From contig NZ_JADABY010000006.1 of the NCBI RefSeq assembly GCF_015672735.1, forward strand, positions 1 to 64,000: 64,000 nt of DNA. The letters are read 5' to 3'. The notes under the pieces were generated by a model that was not told the origin of the DNA, searched no databases, and worked only from the letters and a program-made list of their open reading frames with translations. Positions 28,709-38,304 of the stretch are shown here, one piece after another; position 1 is the first letter of the stretch; every line of letters begins with the position of its first letter. Source of the DNA: Citrobacter sp. Res13-Sevr-PEB04-36 (GTDB taxonomy: Bacteria > Pseudomonadota > Gammaproteobacteria > Enterobacterales > Enterobacteriaceae). The position numbers and the translations under genes were made by a program.

Positions 28709-29775
28709 TGTACGTTGCCGTCAAAGGGGGCGAGAAGGCAATAGCCAACGCCCACGCCCTGCAGGAGAACCGACGCCGGGGCGATGCGCACATTGCCGAA
28801 CTGAGCGTGGCGCAAATCGAACAGCAGATGAACCTGGCCGTTGACCGGGTGATGACCGAAGGCGGTATCGCCGACCGTGAACTGGCGGCACTGGCGCTGA
28901 AGCAGGCCAGCGGCGACAACATTGAAGCCATCTTTTTGCTACGCGCTTACCGCACGACGCTGGCAAAACTGGCGGTGAGCGAACCGGTAAACAGCGCGGA
29001 GATGCGCCTCGAAAGGCGAATTTCTGCCGTCTACAAGGATATTCCCGGCGGGCAGTTGCTGGGTTCAACTTACGACTACACCCACCGCCTGCTCGATTTC
29101 ACCCTGCTGGCCAATGGCGAGACACCGCCGCTGCGCGCTGCGGAGAGTGAACAGGACGCCGCCCCACACGTCTTCTCCCTGCTGGTGAATCAGGGGCTGG
29201 CGAAGCGCGAAGAGGACGACGGCGCTCAGCCCGATGACATCACCCGCACGCCGCCGGTGTATCCCTGCTCGCGCGCCTCGCGCCTGCAACAGCTGATGCG
29301 CGGTGACGAAGGGTATCTGCTGGCACTGGCTTACTCCACTCAGCGTGGTTACGGGCGCAACCACCCGTTTGCCGCCGAGATCCGCAGCGGCTATGTGGCG
29401 CTGGAAATAGTACCGGAAGAGCTGGGATTTGCGGTAAACGTCGGCGAACTGCTGATGACTGAATGCGAAATGGTGAACGGCTTTGTCGCGCCGGAAAATG
29501 ACTCTCCCCATTTTACCCGCGGCTACGGGCTGGTGTTCGGCATGAGTGAACGCAAAGCGATGGCAATGGCGCTGGTGGACCGCGCCCTACAGGCACCCGA
29601 CTACGATGAAACGGTCACGGGACCGGCGCAGGACGAAGAGTTCGTGCTGGCGCATGCGGATAACGTCGAAGCGGCGGGTTTTGTTTCGCACCTCAAACTT
29701 CCCCACTACGTCGATTTCCAGGCCGAGCTGGAACTGCTCAAACGCCTGCAACAGGAGGCCGTCCGTGACCGCTAA
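28708..29775 (+). CDS. phnI: C-P lyase core subunit PhnI (nucleosidase)
   Basis: Core subunit that, with PhnG/H/L, displaces adenine from ATP by the phosphonate. From ATG 28708 it is 355 residues (E. coli 354). The family opening [20 protein letters not shown] is clear. Start and stop overlap phnH and phnJ respectively; phnJ begins 11 bp before the phnI stop. Confidence 0.96.
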   Translation: MYVAVKGGEKAIANAHALQENRRRGDAHIAELSVAQIEQQMNLAVDRVMTEGGIADRELAALALKQASGDNIEAIFLLRAYRTTLAKLAVSEPVNSAEMRLERRISAVYKDIPGGQLLGSTYDYTHRLLDFTLLANGETPPLRAAESEQDAAPHVFSLLVNQGLAKREEDDGAQPDDITRTPPVYPCSRASRLQQLMRGDEGYLLALAYSTQRGYGRNHPFAAEIRSGYVALEIVPEELGFAVNVGELLMTECEMVNGFVAPENDSPHFTRGYGLVFGMSERKAMAMALVDRALQAPDYDETVTGPAQDEEFVLAHADNVEAAGFVSHLKLPHYVDFQAELELLKRLQQEAVRDR

Positions 29776-30613
29776 TCTTTCCGGCTACAATTTTGCTTAT
29801 CTCGATGAACAAACGAAACGCATGATCCGCCGGGCACTGCTGAAAGCGGTCGCCATTCCAGGGTATCAGGTGCCGTTCGGCGGGCGTGAAATGCCCATGC
29901 CCTACGGCTGGGGCACCGGCGGTATTCAGCTTACCGCCAGCGTGATAGGTGAAGCTGACGTGCTGAAGGTGATTGACCAGGGCGCGGATGACACCACCAA
30001 CGCGGTGTCCATTCGCAACTTCTTCAGGCACGTGACCGGGGTAAACACCACCGACGCGACCTGCGACGCGACGCTTATTCAGACCCGTCACCGCATCCCG
30101 GAAACGCCGCTCACGGAAGATCAGATTATTATTTTCCAGGTGCCGATCCCCGAGCCGCTGCGCTTTATCGAACCGCGCGAAACGGAAACCCGCACCATGC
30201 ACGCGCTGGAAGAGTACGGCGTGATGCAGGTGAAGCTGTATGAGGATATCGCCCGCTTCGGCCATATCGCCACCACCTACGCCTATCCGGTCAAGGTCAA
30301 CGGGCGCTACGTGATGGACCCGTCACCCATCCCAAAATTCGACAATCCGAAAATGGACAGGATGCCCGCGCTGCAACTGTTCGGGGCCGGGCGTGAAAAA
30401 CGCATCTACGCCGTACCGCCGTATACCCGAGTAGAAAGCCTCGATTTCGACGATCACCCGTTTACCGTGCAGAGCTGGGATGAACCCTGCGCCATCTGCG
30501 GCTCCACCCACAGCTATCTCGACGAAGTGGTGCTCGACGACAGCGGCAAACGGATGTTTGTCTGCTCCGACACCGACTACTGCCGCCAACAGAGCGAGGC
30601 ACTAAGCCAATGA
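29765..30613 (+). CDS. phnJ: Radical-SAM C-P lyase PhnJ
   Basis: Catalytic subunit that cleaves the carbon-phosphorus bond of ribose-1-phosphonate-5-phosphate, releasing the hydrocarbon and a ribose cyclic phosphate. The cysteines are C242, C245 and C267 (4Fe-4S) and C273 (thiyl radical), in CAICGS and MFVCSDTDYC. They are shifted by one residue from E. coli because of an added N-terminal Thr. Start is GTG 29765 inside the phnI end; 282 residues. A longer frame back to 29546 only shadows phnI. Confidence 0.96.
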   Translation: MTANLSGYNFAYLDEQTKRMIRRALLKAVAIPGYQVPFGGREMPMPYGWGTGGIQLTASVIGEADVLKVIDQGADDTTNAVSIRNFFRHVTGVNTTDATCDATLIQTRHRIPETPLTEDQIIIFQVPIPEPLRFIEPRETETRTMHALEEYGVMQVKLYEDIARFGHIATTYAYPVKVNGRYVMDPSPIPKFDNPKMDRMPALQLFGAGREKRIYAVPPYTRVESLDFDDHPFTVQSWDEPCAICGSTHSYLDEVVLDDSGKRMFVCSDTDYCRQQSEALSQ

Positions 30614-31368
30614 CGCAACCGCTGCTTTCCGTCAATAACCTGACCCATCTCTACGCGCCGGGCAAAGGCTTCAGCGATGTCTCTTTTGACCTGTGGCCTG
30701 GCGAAGTGCTGGGCATTGTGGGCGAGTCCGGTTCCGGCAAAACGACCCTGCTGAAGTCGATTTCCTCGCGCCTGACGCCGCAGTCTGGCGAAATTGTGTA
30801 CCAGAACCGTTCGCTGTACGGCATGAGCGAAGCCGACCGTCGCCGCCTGCTGCGCACCGAATGGGGCGTGGTACATCAGCACCCGATGGACGGCTTGCGC
30901 CGTCAGGTATCAGCAGGCGGTAATATCGGTGAACGCCTGATGGCCACCGGCGCACGCCACTATGGCGACATCCGCGCCACCGCGCAGCGCTGGCTGACCG
31001 ACGTCGAAATTCCCGCCTCGCGCATCGACGATCTGCCCACCACCTTCTCCGGCGGCATGCAGCAGCGCCTGCAGATCGCCCGTAACCTCGTCACCCACCC
31101 AAAACTGGTGTTTATGGATGAACCCACCGGCGGGCTGGACGTTTCCGTACAGGCCAAACTGCTGGACCTGCTGCGCGGCCTGGTGGTGGAACTGGATCTG
31201 GCCGTGGTGATTGTCACCCATGATTTGGGCGTGGCGCGCCTGCTGGCAGACCGTTTACTGGTGATGAAACAGGGTCAGGTGGTGGAAAGTGGATTAACCG
31301 ACCGCGTGCTCGACGATCCGCATCATCCGTACACCCAACTGCTGGTGTCGTCGGTGTTGCAGAACTGA
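30610..31368 (+). CDS. phnK: C-P lyase ATPase-like subunit PhnK
   Basis: ABC-type ATPase homologue that binds the PhnJ subunit of the core complex, 252 residues. Walker [10 protein letters not shown], signature [15 protein letters not shown], Walker [13 protein letters not shown] and the H-loop [11 protein letters not shown] are complete. It overlaps phnJ by 4 bp. A REP pair lies between it and phnL. Confidence 0.96.
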   Translation: MTQPLLSVNNLTHLYAPGKGFSDVSFDLWPGEVLGIVGESGSGKTTLLKSISSRLTPQSGEIVYQNRSLYGMSEADRRRLLRTEWGVVHQHPMDGLRRQVSAGGNIGERLMATGARHYGDIRATAQRWLTDVEIPASRIDDLPTTFSGGMQQRLQIARNLVTHPKLVFMDEPTGGLDVSVQAKLLDLLRGLVVELDLAVVIVTHDLGVARLLADRLLVMKQGQVVESGLTDRVLDDPHHPYTQLLVSSVLQN

Positions 31369-31379
31369 TTTTTTGTTGT

Positions 31380-31450
31380 GGCGGCTGCGCCTTATCCGGC
31401 CTACAGGTGCGTTTTTTGTAGGCCGGATAAGGCGTAAGCCGCCATCCGGC
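31380..31450. repeat. BIME between phnK and phnL
   Basis: Two REP units around GCGCCTTATCCGGCCTACAG and GTAGGCCGGATAAGGCG, 20 bp upstream of phnL. It is the third REP-type insertion in the phn cluster. Confidence 0.88.
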
Positions 31451-31471
31451 AATAAGAACCATGAGGCTCAA

Positions 31472-32152
31472 ATGATCCGCGTAGAAAATGTCAGTAAAAC
31501 CTTTGTACTGCACCAGCAAAACGGCGTGCGCCTGCCGGTGTTGCACAACGCCACTCTGGATGTAAAAAGCGGTGAGTGCGTGGTGCTGCACGGTCACTCG
31601 GGCAGCGGGAAATCAACGCTACTGCGTTCGCTGTACGCCAACTATCTTCCGGACACCGGCCATATTCATATTCAGCACGGCGACGAGTGGGTGGATCTGG
31701 TGCAGGCCCCGGCGCGGAAAGTGCTGGAAGTGCGCCGTTCCACCATCGGCTGGGTCAGCCAGTTCCTGCGCGTGATCCCCAGGATCTCGGCGCTCGATGT
31801 GGTGATGCAACCGCTGCTGGACCTGGGCGTCTCCCGCGACGTGTGCGCGGCCAAAGCGGCGCGCCTGCTGGAACGTCTGAACGTTCCGGAAACGCTGTGG
31901 CATCTCGCCCCATCGACCTTTTCCGGCGGTGAGCAGCAGCGTGTCAACATTGCGCGCGGGTTTATCGTCGATTACCCGATTTTACTGCTCGATGAGCCCA
32001 CCGCATCGCTGGACGCCAAAAACAGCGCCGCCGTAGTGGCACTGATAGAAGAAGCCAAAGCGCGCGGCGCGGCGATTGTCGGAATTTTTCACGATGAGAC
32101 CGTTCGCGACCGCGTGGCGGACCGTTTGCACCTGATGGGAACCGCAGCATGA
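31472..32152 (+). CDS. phnL: C-P lyase ATPase-like subunit PhnL
   Basis: Second ABC-type subunit, needed for the nucleophilic displacement step. 226 residues from ATG 31472, the E. coli length. Walker [10 protein letters not shown], signature [15 protein letters not shown] and Walker [12 protein letters not shown] are intact. An in-frame extension to 31373 is translated REP sequence. It overlaps phnM by 4 bp. Confidence 0.96.
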   Translation: MIRVENVSKTFVLHQQNGVRLPVLHNATLDVKSGECVVLHGHSGSGKSTLLRSLYANYLPDTGHIHIQHGDEWVDLVQAPARKVLEVRRSTIGWVSQFLRVIPRISALDVVMQPLLDLGVSRDVCAAKAARLLERLNVPETLWHLAPSTFSGGEQQRVNIARGFIVDYPILLLDEPTASLDAKNSAAVVALIEEAKARGAAIVGIFHDETVRDRVADRLHLMGTAA

Positions 32153-33285
32153 TTATCAACAACGTAAAGCTGGTGCTGGAAGACGAGGTGGTGCAGGGAT
32201 CGCTGGAAATGGAGGACGGCGTTATTCGCGCCGTTACCGAAAGCCAGAGCCGTCTGCCCGAGGCGATGGACGGTGAAGGTGGCTGGCTGCTGCCGGGGCT
32301 TATCGAACTGCACACCGATAATCTCGACAAATTCTTCACCCCGCGCCCGAAGGTGGACTGGCCCGCGCATTCGGCGATGAGCAGCCATGACGCGCTGATG
32401 GTCGCCAGCGGCATCACCACCGTGCTGGATGCGGTGGCGATTGGCGATGTTCGCGACGGCGGCGATCGCCTGGAAAATCTGGAAAAGATGATCAATGCGG
32501 TGGAAGAAACGCAGAAGCGCGGGGTCAACCGCGCCGAGCATCGTCTGCATCTGCGCTGCGAACTGCCGCACCACACCACCCTGCCGCTGTTTGAAAAGCT
32601 GGTCGGGCGCGAGCCGGTGACGCTGGTTTCGCTGATGGATCATTCGCCGGGCCAGCGCCAGTTCGCCAATCGCGAGAAGTACCGCGAGTATTATCAGGGC
32701 AAATATTCGCTCACCGACGAGCAGATGGCCCGCTATGAAGAAGAACAGTTGGCCCTCGCGGCGCGCTGGTCGCAGCCCAACAGGACTGCCATCGCGCAGA
32801 TGTGTCGTGAACGCCGTATTGCGCTGGCAAGCCACGATGACGCTACCCATGACCATGTGCTCGAATCGCATCAACTTGGCAGCGTGATCGCCGAGTTTCC
32901 CACCACGTTTGCAGCTGCAGAAGCCTCACGCCAACACGGCATGAACGTGCTGATGGGCGCACCCAACATCGTGCGCGGCGGCTCGCACTCCGGCAACGTC
33001 GCGGCGCATAAGCTGGCTGAACTGGGGCTGCTGGATATTCTCTCTTCCGATTACTACCCGGCCAGCCTGCTCGACGCAGCGTTTCGTGTGGCGGACGACG
33101 ACGCCAACCGCTTCACGCTGGCACAGGCGATTCGTCTGGTGACCCGCAACCCGGCGCGGGCGCTGAATCTCGACGATCGCGGCGTTATCGCCGAAGGTAA
33201 ACGCGCGGATCTGGTGCTGGCGCACCGCAAAGGCGATCACGTGCATATCGACCACGTCTGGCGGCAGGGAAAAAGGGTGTTCTGA
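32149..33285 (+). CDS. phnM: Alpha-D-ribose 1-methylphosphonate 5-triphosphate diphosphatase PhnM
   Basis: Amidohydrolase-superfamily enzyme that removes pyrophosphate from the ribosyl-phosphonate triphosphate to give the PhnJ substrate. 378 residues. Metal ligands are visible in [13 protein letters not shown], in [12 protein letters not shown] and in the terminal [11 protein letters not shown]. It is preceded by phnL and followed by phnN after 2 bp. Confidence 0.96.
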   Translation: MIINNVKLVLEDEVVQGSLEMEDGVIRAVTESQSRLPEAMDGEGGWLLPGLIELHTDNLDKFFTPRPKVDWPAHSAMSSHDALMVASGITTVLDAVAIGDVRDGGDRLENLEKMINAVEETQKRGVNRAEHRLHLRCELPHHTTLPLFEKLVGREPVTLVSLMDHSPGQRQFANREKYREYYQGKYSLTDEQMARYEEEQLALAARWSQPNRTAIAQMCRERRIALASHDDATHDHVLESHQLGSVIAEFPTTFAAAEASRQHGMNVLMGAPNIVRGGSHSGNVAAHKLAELGLLDILSSDYYPASLLDAAFRVADDDANRFTLAQAIRLVTRNPARALNLDDRGVIAEGKRADLVLAHRKGDHVHIDHVWRQGKRVF

Positions 33286-33287
33286 CT

Positions 33288-33842
33288 ATGGGAAAACTGA
33301 TCTGGCTGATGGGGCCATCCGGCTCCGGTAAGGACAGCCTGCTGGCCGAACTCCGCCAGCAGGAACAGGCGCAACTGCTGGTGGCACATCGTTATATTAC
33401 CCGGGCCGCCAACGCAGGGAATGAGAACCACATAGCCCTCAGTGAACAAGAGTTTTTTACCCGTGCTGGACAGAATCTGCTGGCGCTGAGCTGGCATGCC
33501 AACGGCTTGTACTACGGCGTCGGCGTGGAGATTGACCTCTGGCTGCACGCCGGGTTTGATGTGGTGGTAAACGGCTCCCGCGCCCATCTGCCGCAGGCGC
33601 AAGCTCGCTATGGAGACGCGTTGCTGCCCATCAGCCTGCAAGTGTCTGCAGACATTTTACGCCAGCGCCTGCAGGCGCGTGGACGCGAGAGCGAGACGGA
33701 AATCGCCGCCCGCCTCGAACGCGCCGCCCGCTACGCGCCGTTTGGCTGTCACACGCTCAATAATGATGGAAGTTTGCTACAGTCAGTCGATACATTGCTC
33801 ACGCTGATGGGACGCAAGGAGAAGAAACATGCCTGTCTGTGA
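33288..33842 (+). CDS. phnN: Ribose 1,5-bisphosphate phosphokinase PhnN
   Basis: ATP-dependent kinase that converts ribose 1,5-bisphosphate to PRPP, feeding C-P lyase carbon into nucleotide synthesis. 184 residues. The P-loop GPSGSGKDS lies near the N-terminus and the guanylate-kinase-like fold is evident. Its 3' end overlaps phnO by 14 bp. Confidence 0.95.
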   Translation: MGKLIWLMGPSGSGKDSLLAELRQQEQAQLLVAHRYITRAANAGNENHIALSEQEFFTRAGQNLLALSWHANGLYYGVGVEIDLWLHAGFDVVVNGSRAHLPQAQARYGDALLPISLQVSADILRQRLQARGRESETEIAARLERAARYAPFGCHTLNNDGSLLQSVDTLLTLMGRKEKKHACL

Positions 33843-34263
33843 ATTACGCCGCGCCACGCTGTACGATGTCGATGCGGTTTACGCGCTGATTTGTGAACTG
33901 AAGCAGGGCAAGTTTGACCATCAGGCCTTTAGCGCCGGGTATGCGGCCAATCTGCAGGATCACAACATGTGCTACCAGCTGGCGCTGCTCGACGGACAGG
34001 TCGTCGGGATGATTGGTTTGCATCTGCAGTTTCACCTGCACCACGCCAACTGGATCGGCGAGATCCAGGAATTAGTGGTGATGCCGCAGGCGCGCGGGTT
34101 AAAAGTGGGCAGCCAACTGCTGGCCTGGGCCGAAGAGACGGCGCGTGAAGCGGGCGCAGAAATGACCGAGTTGTCCACCAGCATTCAACGCCACGACGCA
34201 CACCGCTTTTACCTGCGCGAAGGCTATTTGCAGAGCCATTTCCGCTTCACCAAGCCGTTGTAG
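33829..34263 (+). CDS. phnO: Aminoalkylphosphonate N-acetyltransferase PhnO
   Basis: GNAT-family acetyltransferase, 144 residues, which acetylates aminoalkylphosphonates so that they can be processed by C-P lyase. The acetyl-CoA motif [17 protein letters not shown] (about 87-103) and the C-terminal HRFYLREGY are typical. The N-terminus is coded within the end of phnN. Confidence 0.95.
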   Translation: MPVCELRRATLYDVDAVYALICELKQGKFDHQAFSAGYAANLQDHNMCYQLALLDGQVVGMIGLHLQFHLHHANWIGEIQELVVMPQARGLKVGSQLLAWAEETAREAGAEMTELSTSIQRHDAHRFYLREGYLQSHFRFTKPL

Positions 34264-34272
34264 GGAGACGTT

Positions 34273-35031
34273 ATGAGTCTGACCATCACGCTGACGGGTA
34301 CCGGCGGCGCGCAACTGGTGCCGGTTTTTGGCTGCGACTGCCCCGCCTGCCAGCGGGCACGTATTCAATCGCAATATCGCCGCCGACCCTGTAGCGGCGT
34401 GGTCAAATTCAACAAGGCAATTACGCTGCTTGATGCAGGGATCCCGCATCTGATGGACGACTGGCCCGCCGGTAGCTTCCGCCAGTTTCTGCTCACCCAC
34501 TACCATATGGATCATGTGCAGGGACTGTTTCCGCTGCGCTGGGGCGTGGGGAAAACGATCCCGGTATATGGGCCGCCGGATGAACAGGGCTGCGACGATT
34601 TGTTTAAGCATCCCGGCATTCTCGACTTTAGCCACACCGTCGAACCGTTTGTGGTGTTTGATTTGCAGGGGTTACAGGTGACACCGCTGCCGCTCAACCA
34701 CTCAAAGCTGACGTTTGGCTATCTGCTGGAAACCGCGCACAGCCGCGTAGCGTGGCTGTCAGATACCGCCGGTCTGCCCGACAAAACGCTGACGTTTCTG
34801 GGCAACAATCAACCGCAGGCGATGATCATCGACTGTAGCCATGCCCCGCGCACGCAACCGCCGCGCAACCACTGCGATGTAAATACCGTGATTGCGCTCA
34901 ATGACGTTATCCGCTGCCCACGGGTGATTCTGACCCACATCAGCCATCAGTTCGACGAGTGGCTAATGCATAATCCGCTACCGACAGGTATCGAGGCCGG
35001 GTATGACGGCATGGAGATTGTGCTGGATTAA
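34273..35031 (+). CDS. phnP: Phosphoribosyl 1,2-cyclic phosphate phosphodiesterase PhnP
   Basis: Metallo-beta-lactamase-fold phosphodiesterase that opens the cyclic phosphate left by PhnJ to give ribose 1,5-bisphosphate. 252 residues. The metal motif is H76-x-H78-x-D80-H81 in [12 protein letters not shown] structural Zn site is suggested by C21, C23 and C26. It is the last gene of phn; no clear terminator follows before the toxin-antitoxin operators. Confidence 0.96.
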   Translation: MSLTITLTGTGGAQLVPVFGCDCPACQRARIQSQYRRRPCSGVVKFNKAITLLDAGIPHLMDDWPAGSFRQFLLTHYHMDHVQGLFPLRWGVGKTIPVYGPPDEQGCDDLFKHPGILDFSHTVEPFVVFDLQGLQVTPLPLNHSKLTFGYLLETAHSRVAWLSDTAGLPDKTLTFLGNNQPQAMIIDCSHAPRTQPPRNHCDVNTVIALNDVIRCPRVILTHISHQFDEWLMHNPLPTGIEAGYDGMEIVLD

Positions 35032-35049
35032 GCGGTGACACTTCATAAT

Positions 35050-35069
35050 AAGACTTGTTAACAGGTCTT
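35050..35069. promoter_or_regulatory. Toxin-antitoxin operator palindrome 1
   Basis: AAGACTTGTTAACAGGTCTT, a near-perfect palindrome 33 bp (about three helical turns) upstream of a second, related one. Expected autoregulatory binding site of the antitoxin. Confidence 0.72.
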
Positions 35070-35082
35070 TCCATCCTATATT

Positions 35083-35102
35083 AAGACCAGTTAAATGGTC
35101 TT
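35083..35102. promoter_or_regulatory. Toxin-antitoxin operator palindrome 2
   Basis: AAGACCAGTTAAATGGTCTT, sharing the AAGAC/GTCTT ends with palindrome 1. It ends just before the AAGGAG ribosome-binding site of the antitoxin start at 35114. Confidence 0.72.
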
Positions 35103-35113
35103 AAGGAGCGATT

Positions 35114-35361
35114 ATGCCGCATATCATTTTAAGCGACACCACCGCGAGCGTGAGCTAAAAAAGAACCCGATGGCGACTGTTAGCGCAGGAGATGGGTTTC
35201 CGGTCGCAATCCTGAACCGTAACCAGCCCGCCTTTTATTGTGTTCCAGCTGAGCTTTACGAAAAAATGCTTGATGCACTGGACGATCAGCAACTGGTTAA
35301 ATTAGTCCATGAACGGAACCAACAGCCACTGGTGGATGTTGATCTGGACAGCTATTTATGA
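35114..35361 (+). pseudogene. RelB/StbD-type antitoxin gene with frameshift near its start
   Basis: AAGGAG six bases before ATG 35114 marks the normal start. That frame reads MPHIILSDTTASVS and then stops at TAA 35156. From about 35150 a second frame gives ELKKNPMATVSAGDGF and continues as a full RelB/StbD antitoxin C-terminus ending DVDLDSYL. As I recall the plasmid StbD/RelB sequence, SVS is followed directly by ELKKNP, so 4 bases (one GAGC unit of a tandem GAGCGAGC) appear to be missing. An ATG at 35095 would read through in the second frame with an unrelated N-terminus but has no ribosome-binding site; internal ATG 35170 would give a 63-residue toxin-binding fragment. The stop overlaps the toxin start (ATGA). 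Confidence 0.8.
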
Positions 35362-35645
35362 GTTATACGGTAAAGTTCAGGGAAGATGCGCTGAAAGAAT
35401 GGCAAAAATTGGATAAAACCATTCAGCAGCAGTTTGCCAAAAAACTTAAGAAATGCGGTGAAAATCCGCATGTCCCCTCCGCGAAGCTCAGGGGAATAGA
35501 AGATTGCTATAAAATCCAACTACGCACTTCAAGGTTCCGTCTTGTTTATCAAGTTATTGACGACACCCTGGTCATCGCTGTCGTTGCCGTCGGTAAACGC
35601 GAGCGTAGTGAAGTTTATAATCTTGCCAGCGAAAGACTGCGTTAA
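35358..35645 (+). CDS. RelE/ParE-superfamily toxin (StbE-like)
   Basis: 95-residue basic protein with the RelE fold signature: MSYTVKFREDALKEWQKLDK, then KLRGIEDCYKIQLRTSRFRL and AVGKRERSEVYNLA. Family members inhibit translation, usually as ribosome-dependent mRNA nucleases. The frame is intact with no visible lesion, although the antitoxin frame upstream is shifted. The start overlaps the antitoxin stop by 4 bp. The stop overlaps the convergent yjdP stop by 4 bp. Plasmid-type relatives suggest horizontal acquisition. Confidence 0.88.
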   Translation: MSYTVKFREDALKEWQKLDKTIQQQFAKKLKKCGENPHVPSAKLRGIEDCYKIQLRTSRFRLVYQVIDDTLVIAVVAVGKRERSEVYNLASERLR

Positions 35646-35971
35646 CGATCGTAATCGTCTTCCATTCTACGCTCTTCATCTTCCAACTGACGCCGTTCCT
35701 GATCGAGCCGACGCTGGCGGTCATCCAGCTGCCGACGGCGGTCTTCAAACTGGCGGCGACGATCGTCATATTGCCTGCGGCGATCGTCGCTTACCTGGCG
35801 TTGCCAGCTTTCGTCGCGCGAGTCGTCGTAATCCCGATTATTATCAGGCTTATAGGCGTCGCTGACGGCGCGTTGAATATTGCCGATGGCGTCATCAATA
35901 ATATCCGCCTGCGCCGACACGGTAGTCAGCATCAGCAAACTGAAAAAAAAGATCGTCGGGGAGCGTGTCAT
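35642..35971 (-). CDS. yjdP: YjdP, secreted charged helical protein
   Basis: 109-residue protein of unknown function, the same length as E. coli YjdP, located after phnP as in E. coli. A signal peptide (about 22 residues, ending SAQA) is followed by a short acidic linker. The rest is an extremely charged segment in which seven-residue units such as RRRQFED and RRRQLDD recur, predicting one long single alpha-helix or coiled coil. The convergent toxin gene ends within its stop codon. Confidence 0.9.
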   Translation of the reverse strand: MTRSPTIFFFSLLMLTTVSAQADIIDDAIGNIQRAVSDAYKPDNNRDYDDSRDESWQRQVSDDRRRQYDDRRRQFEDRRRQLDDRQRRLDQERRQLEDEERRMEDDYDR

Positions 35972-36039
35972 AAACCAGCCTCAAAAAGAAACTCGCCCCA
36001 CGGTAATCAAAGCGCTTGCTCACGAGTAGCGGAGGAATC

Positions 36040-38304
36040 TCAATTGCGCGGATGACGCAGCGCCTGCGCCAATTCCCCGCGGGTAAACGGTTTTCGCAAA
36101 AGTGCCACCTCGGGCAGGGCCGGGTTATGTGCCGGACGCAAATCCTGGCCGCTGATCAACAGGATGGCTAACTGCGGGTAATGCTTTAGCGCATGGTTAA
36201 CCACATCCACGCCGCTTAATCCACCGGGCAGCATGAGGTCGCTGATCAGAATATCGATCTCTGAAGACGCGGCCAGCAGGTGCATTGCCTGCTCGCCGTT
36301 GGCGGCCTCCAGCGTCAGATAACCCAGCAGATGAAGCTGCTCACACAACGTCTGGCGTACATCGGCCTCATCTTCGAGCACCAACACCAGTTTCTCACCG
36401 CTGTTCGCCACGTGTTCCGCCACAGGGACGTCCTGAGGCTGCACCGGCACAATGGCGCGCGGGAGCTGTAACCGGACCGTGGTTCCCTGCCCCGGCGCGC
36501 TCTCAATTTCCACCCGACCACCGGACTGACGCACAAAACCGTACACCATCGACAGACCCAGCCCACTGCCGCTGCCGGTCTGTTTGGTGGTGAAGAACGG
36601 TTCAAAGACCTGCGCTTTGATCTCCTGCGACATCCCGCAGCCCTGGTCGGCCACCTCCAGCATCACCATGTCCTGCTTGCGTCCGTCGCTGCGCGTGACC
36701 CGCTGATTCCAGCTGCGAATTTTAATCGTACCCGCCTGCCCGTCCATCGCATCACGGGCGTTCATCACCAGATTAATAATGGCGTTTTCCAGCTGGCTGA
36801 CGTCGATCCATGCCGGCCAGGCGGGTGACTGCGCTTCAATCTCCAGCGTCAGCGTCGCCGGTAGCGAATGGCGCATCAGCTCCCCCAGGTTCTCCAGCAA
36901 CGTTTTCAACTCCACCGCATGTGGGTGCAGCGATTGCTTGCGCGAAAAAGCCAGCAGTCGCTGGGTCAGCAGCGCCCCGCGCTCGGCGGCTTTTAGCGCC
37001 CGGTTGATGCGCGGCGCATCGGGCGAGTCCGGACTGACCAAATCCAGACTGCCAATAATCACCGCCAGCAGATTATTGAAGTCATGCGCTAATCCGCCCG
37101 TCAGTTGCCCCACCGCCTTCAGCTTTTGGCTGTGCAGTAGCGCTTCTTCCAGTCCCTGACGTTCGGTGCGGTCGATTTCCATTTGCGTCGTTTTTTCTTT
37201 CAGCAGCCGGGTGGTGTGCTCCAGCGACGCCGTATTGCGGGCAAACACGCTAAAGGCGCGCGCCAGCTCTCCCAGCTCATCGCGCCGCTGCAGCGCCGGC
37301 ACGATGACGTCTGATTCTCCATGCGCCAGCCGGGTCATCGCCCGCGAGATAGCCGTCAGGTTAGAACCTAAGTTGCGGTAGATATACCAGCCGGCAAAGC
37401 CGGTGATCACCACCGCCAGCAGCGCAAAAATCATAATAAACAGCACCCCGGACTGCAGTTCCTGATGGCTTTGCACCACCCGCTGCTCGGAGATACTCGC
37501 CACCTGCGAGACATACTGGTTGATATCGCTGTTGAGGATCGCCACCAGCGCTTTGATATGGAACATATACCAGCTAATCGCCAGGTCACTCTGCTCCAGC
37601 GCGGACGAAAGCGGCTCCAGCTTATGCAGTTCCAGGTTGAAGTCGCTAAGAATACGACTCACCAACTGGCTGGGGTTTTGCAGAACAAGCGCGGGCATAA
37701 CGCCGCCCAACTGTTTGATTACCGAACGCGGCGTCGGCGTTTCAATAGCAGCGACGATCAGGCGATCCATCTGCTCCAGCAGCGCGTTATCTTGCGCGCC
37801 GGTGAGTTTTTGCAGATGGCGTAAATAACTTTGATTCTGGTACAGCGAACTGAGCAGAGCGTTTCGTTCCAGGTGCCGCAACTGCCCGCGCTGCAGCATA
37901 CCTTCCACGCTGCTTTGCAGCTCATTACTGCGTTGGATAATCCGCTCGACCAGCCCCGACTCCTGCTGCGCTAGCGGCGCGTTGGCCAACTGTTCCAGAG
38001 AATGCTTAAGCGCGCGCTGGGTCTCCTGTAGCCGTTCCGCTTCACCTTTGTATTCCAGCGCGCCGACGACCTGTGAGAGCCGCACCGCCGCCGTCGCGAC
38101 GTTCGCCGTGTCGCGCGCCAGATTCATGCTGCCGGTCATGTCATCAACGGTTTGCTGCTGCACCTGTTCCTGGATCTGGCTGGCGTGCTGAAACCCCAGC
38201 ACCGCCACGCCGCTGACCATCAGCGTGACCGCCACCACCAGCAGATTGAAGAACAGCAATCGCCCGCGCGCACTGGCGAAAAAGTGACGTCCGGGTTGCG
38301 GCAT
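36040..38304 (-). CDS. Hybrid sensor histidine kinase of the sugar island
   Basis: Membrane sensor kinase of 754 residues. TM1 (about 17-38), a large helical periplasmic domain (39-286), TM2 (287-309), HAMP, HisKA with H407 in [12 protein letters not shown], HATPase ([25 protein letters not shown]), and a C-terminal receiver with D689 in [10 protein letters not shown]. There is no HPt domain after the receiver, unlike TorS or ArcB. ATG 38304 has GGAG six bases upstream, which decides it over ATGs at 38316 and 38331. It is divergent from the sugar ABC operon, and an OmpR-type regulator lies at the operon's far end. It probably senses the imported sugar, perhaps through the binding protein; this is inference. 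Confidence 0.85.
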   Translation of the reverse strand: MPQPGRHFFASARGRLLFFNLLVVAVTLMVSGVAVLGFQHASQIQEQVQQQTVDDMTGSMNLARDTANVATAAVRLSQVVGALEYKGEAERLQETQRALKHSLEQLANAPLAQQESGLVERIIQRSNELQSSVEGMLQRGQLRHLERNALLSSLYQNQSYLRHLQKLTGAQDNALLEQMDRLIVAAIETPTPRSVIKQLGGVMPALVLQNPSQLVSRILSDFNLELHKLEPLSSALEQSDLAISWYMFHIKALVAILNSDINQYVSQVASISEQRVVQSHQELQSGVLFIMIFALLAVVITGFAGWYIYRNLGSNLTAISRAMTRLAHGESDVIVPALQRRDELGELARAFSVFARNTASLEHTTRLLKEKTTQMEIDRTERQGLEEALLHSQKLKAVGQLTGGLAHDFNNLLAVIIGSLDLVSPDSPDAPRINRALKAAERGALLTQRLLAFSRKQSLHPHAVELKTLLENLGELMRHSLPATLTLEIEAQSPAWPAWIDVSQLENAIINLVMNARDAMDGQAGTIKIRSWNQRVTRSDGRKQDMVMLEVADQGCGMSQEIKAQVFEPFFTTKQTGSGSGLGLSMVYGFVRQSGGRVEIESAPGQGTTVRLQLPRAIVPVQPQDVPVAEHVANSGEKLVLVLEDEADVRQTLCEQLHLLGYLTLEAANGEQAMHLLAASSEIDILISDLMLPGGLSGVDVVNHALKHYPQLAILLISGQDLRPAHNPALPEVALLRKPFTRGELAQALRHPRN

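Noticed and set aside
29546-29764. Extended N-terminus of PhnJ
   Set aside because: Reads the phnI coding region in another frame; GTG 29765 fits the family.
31373-31471. Extended N-terminus of PhnL
   Set aside because: Translated REP pair; ATG 31472 matches the known length.
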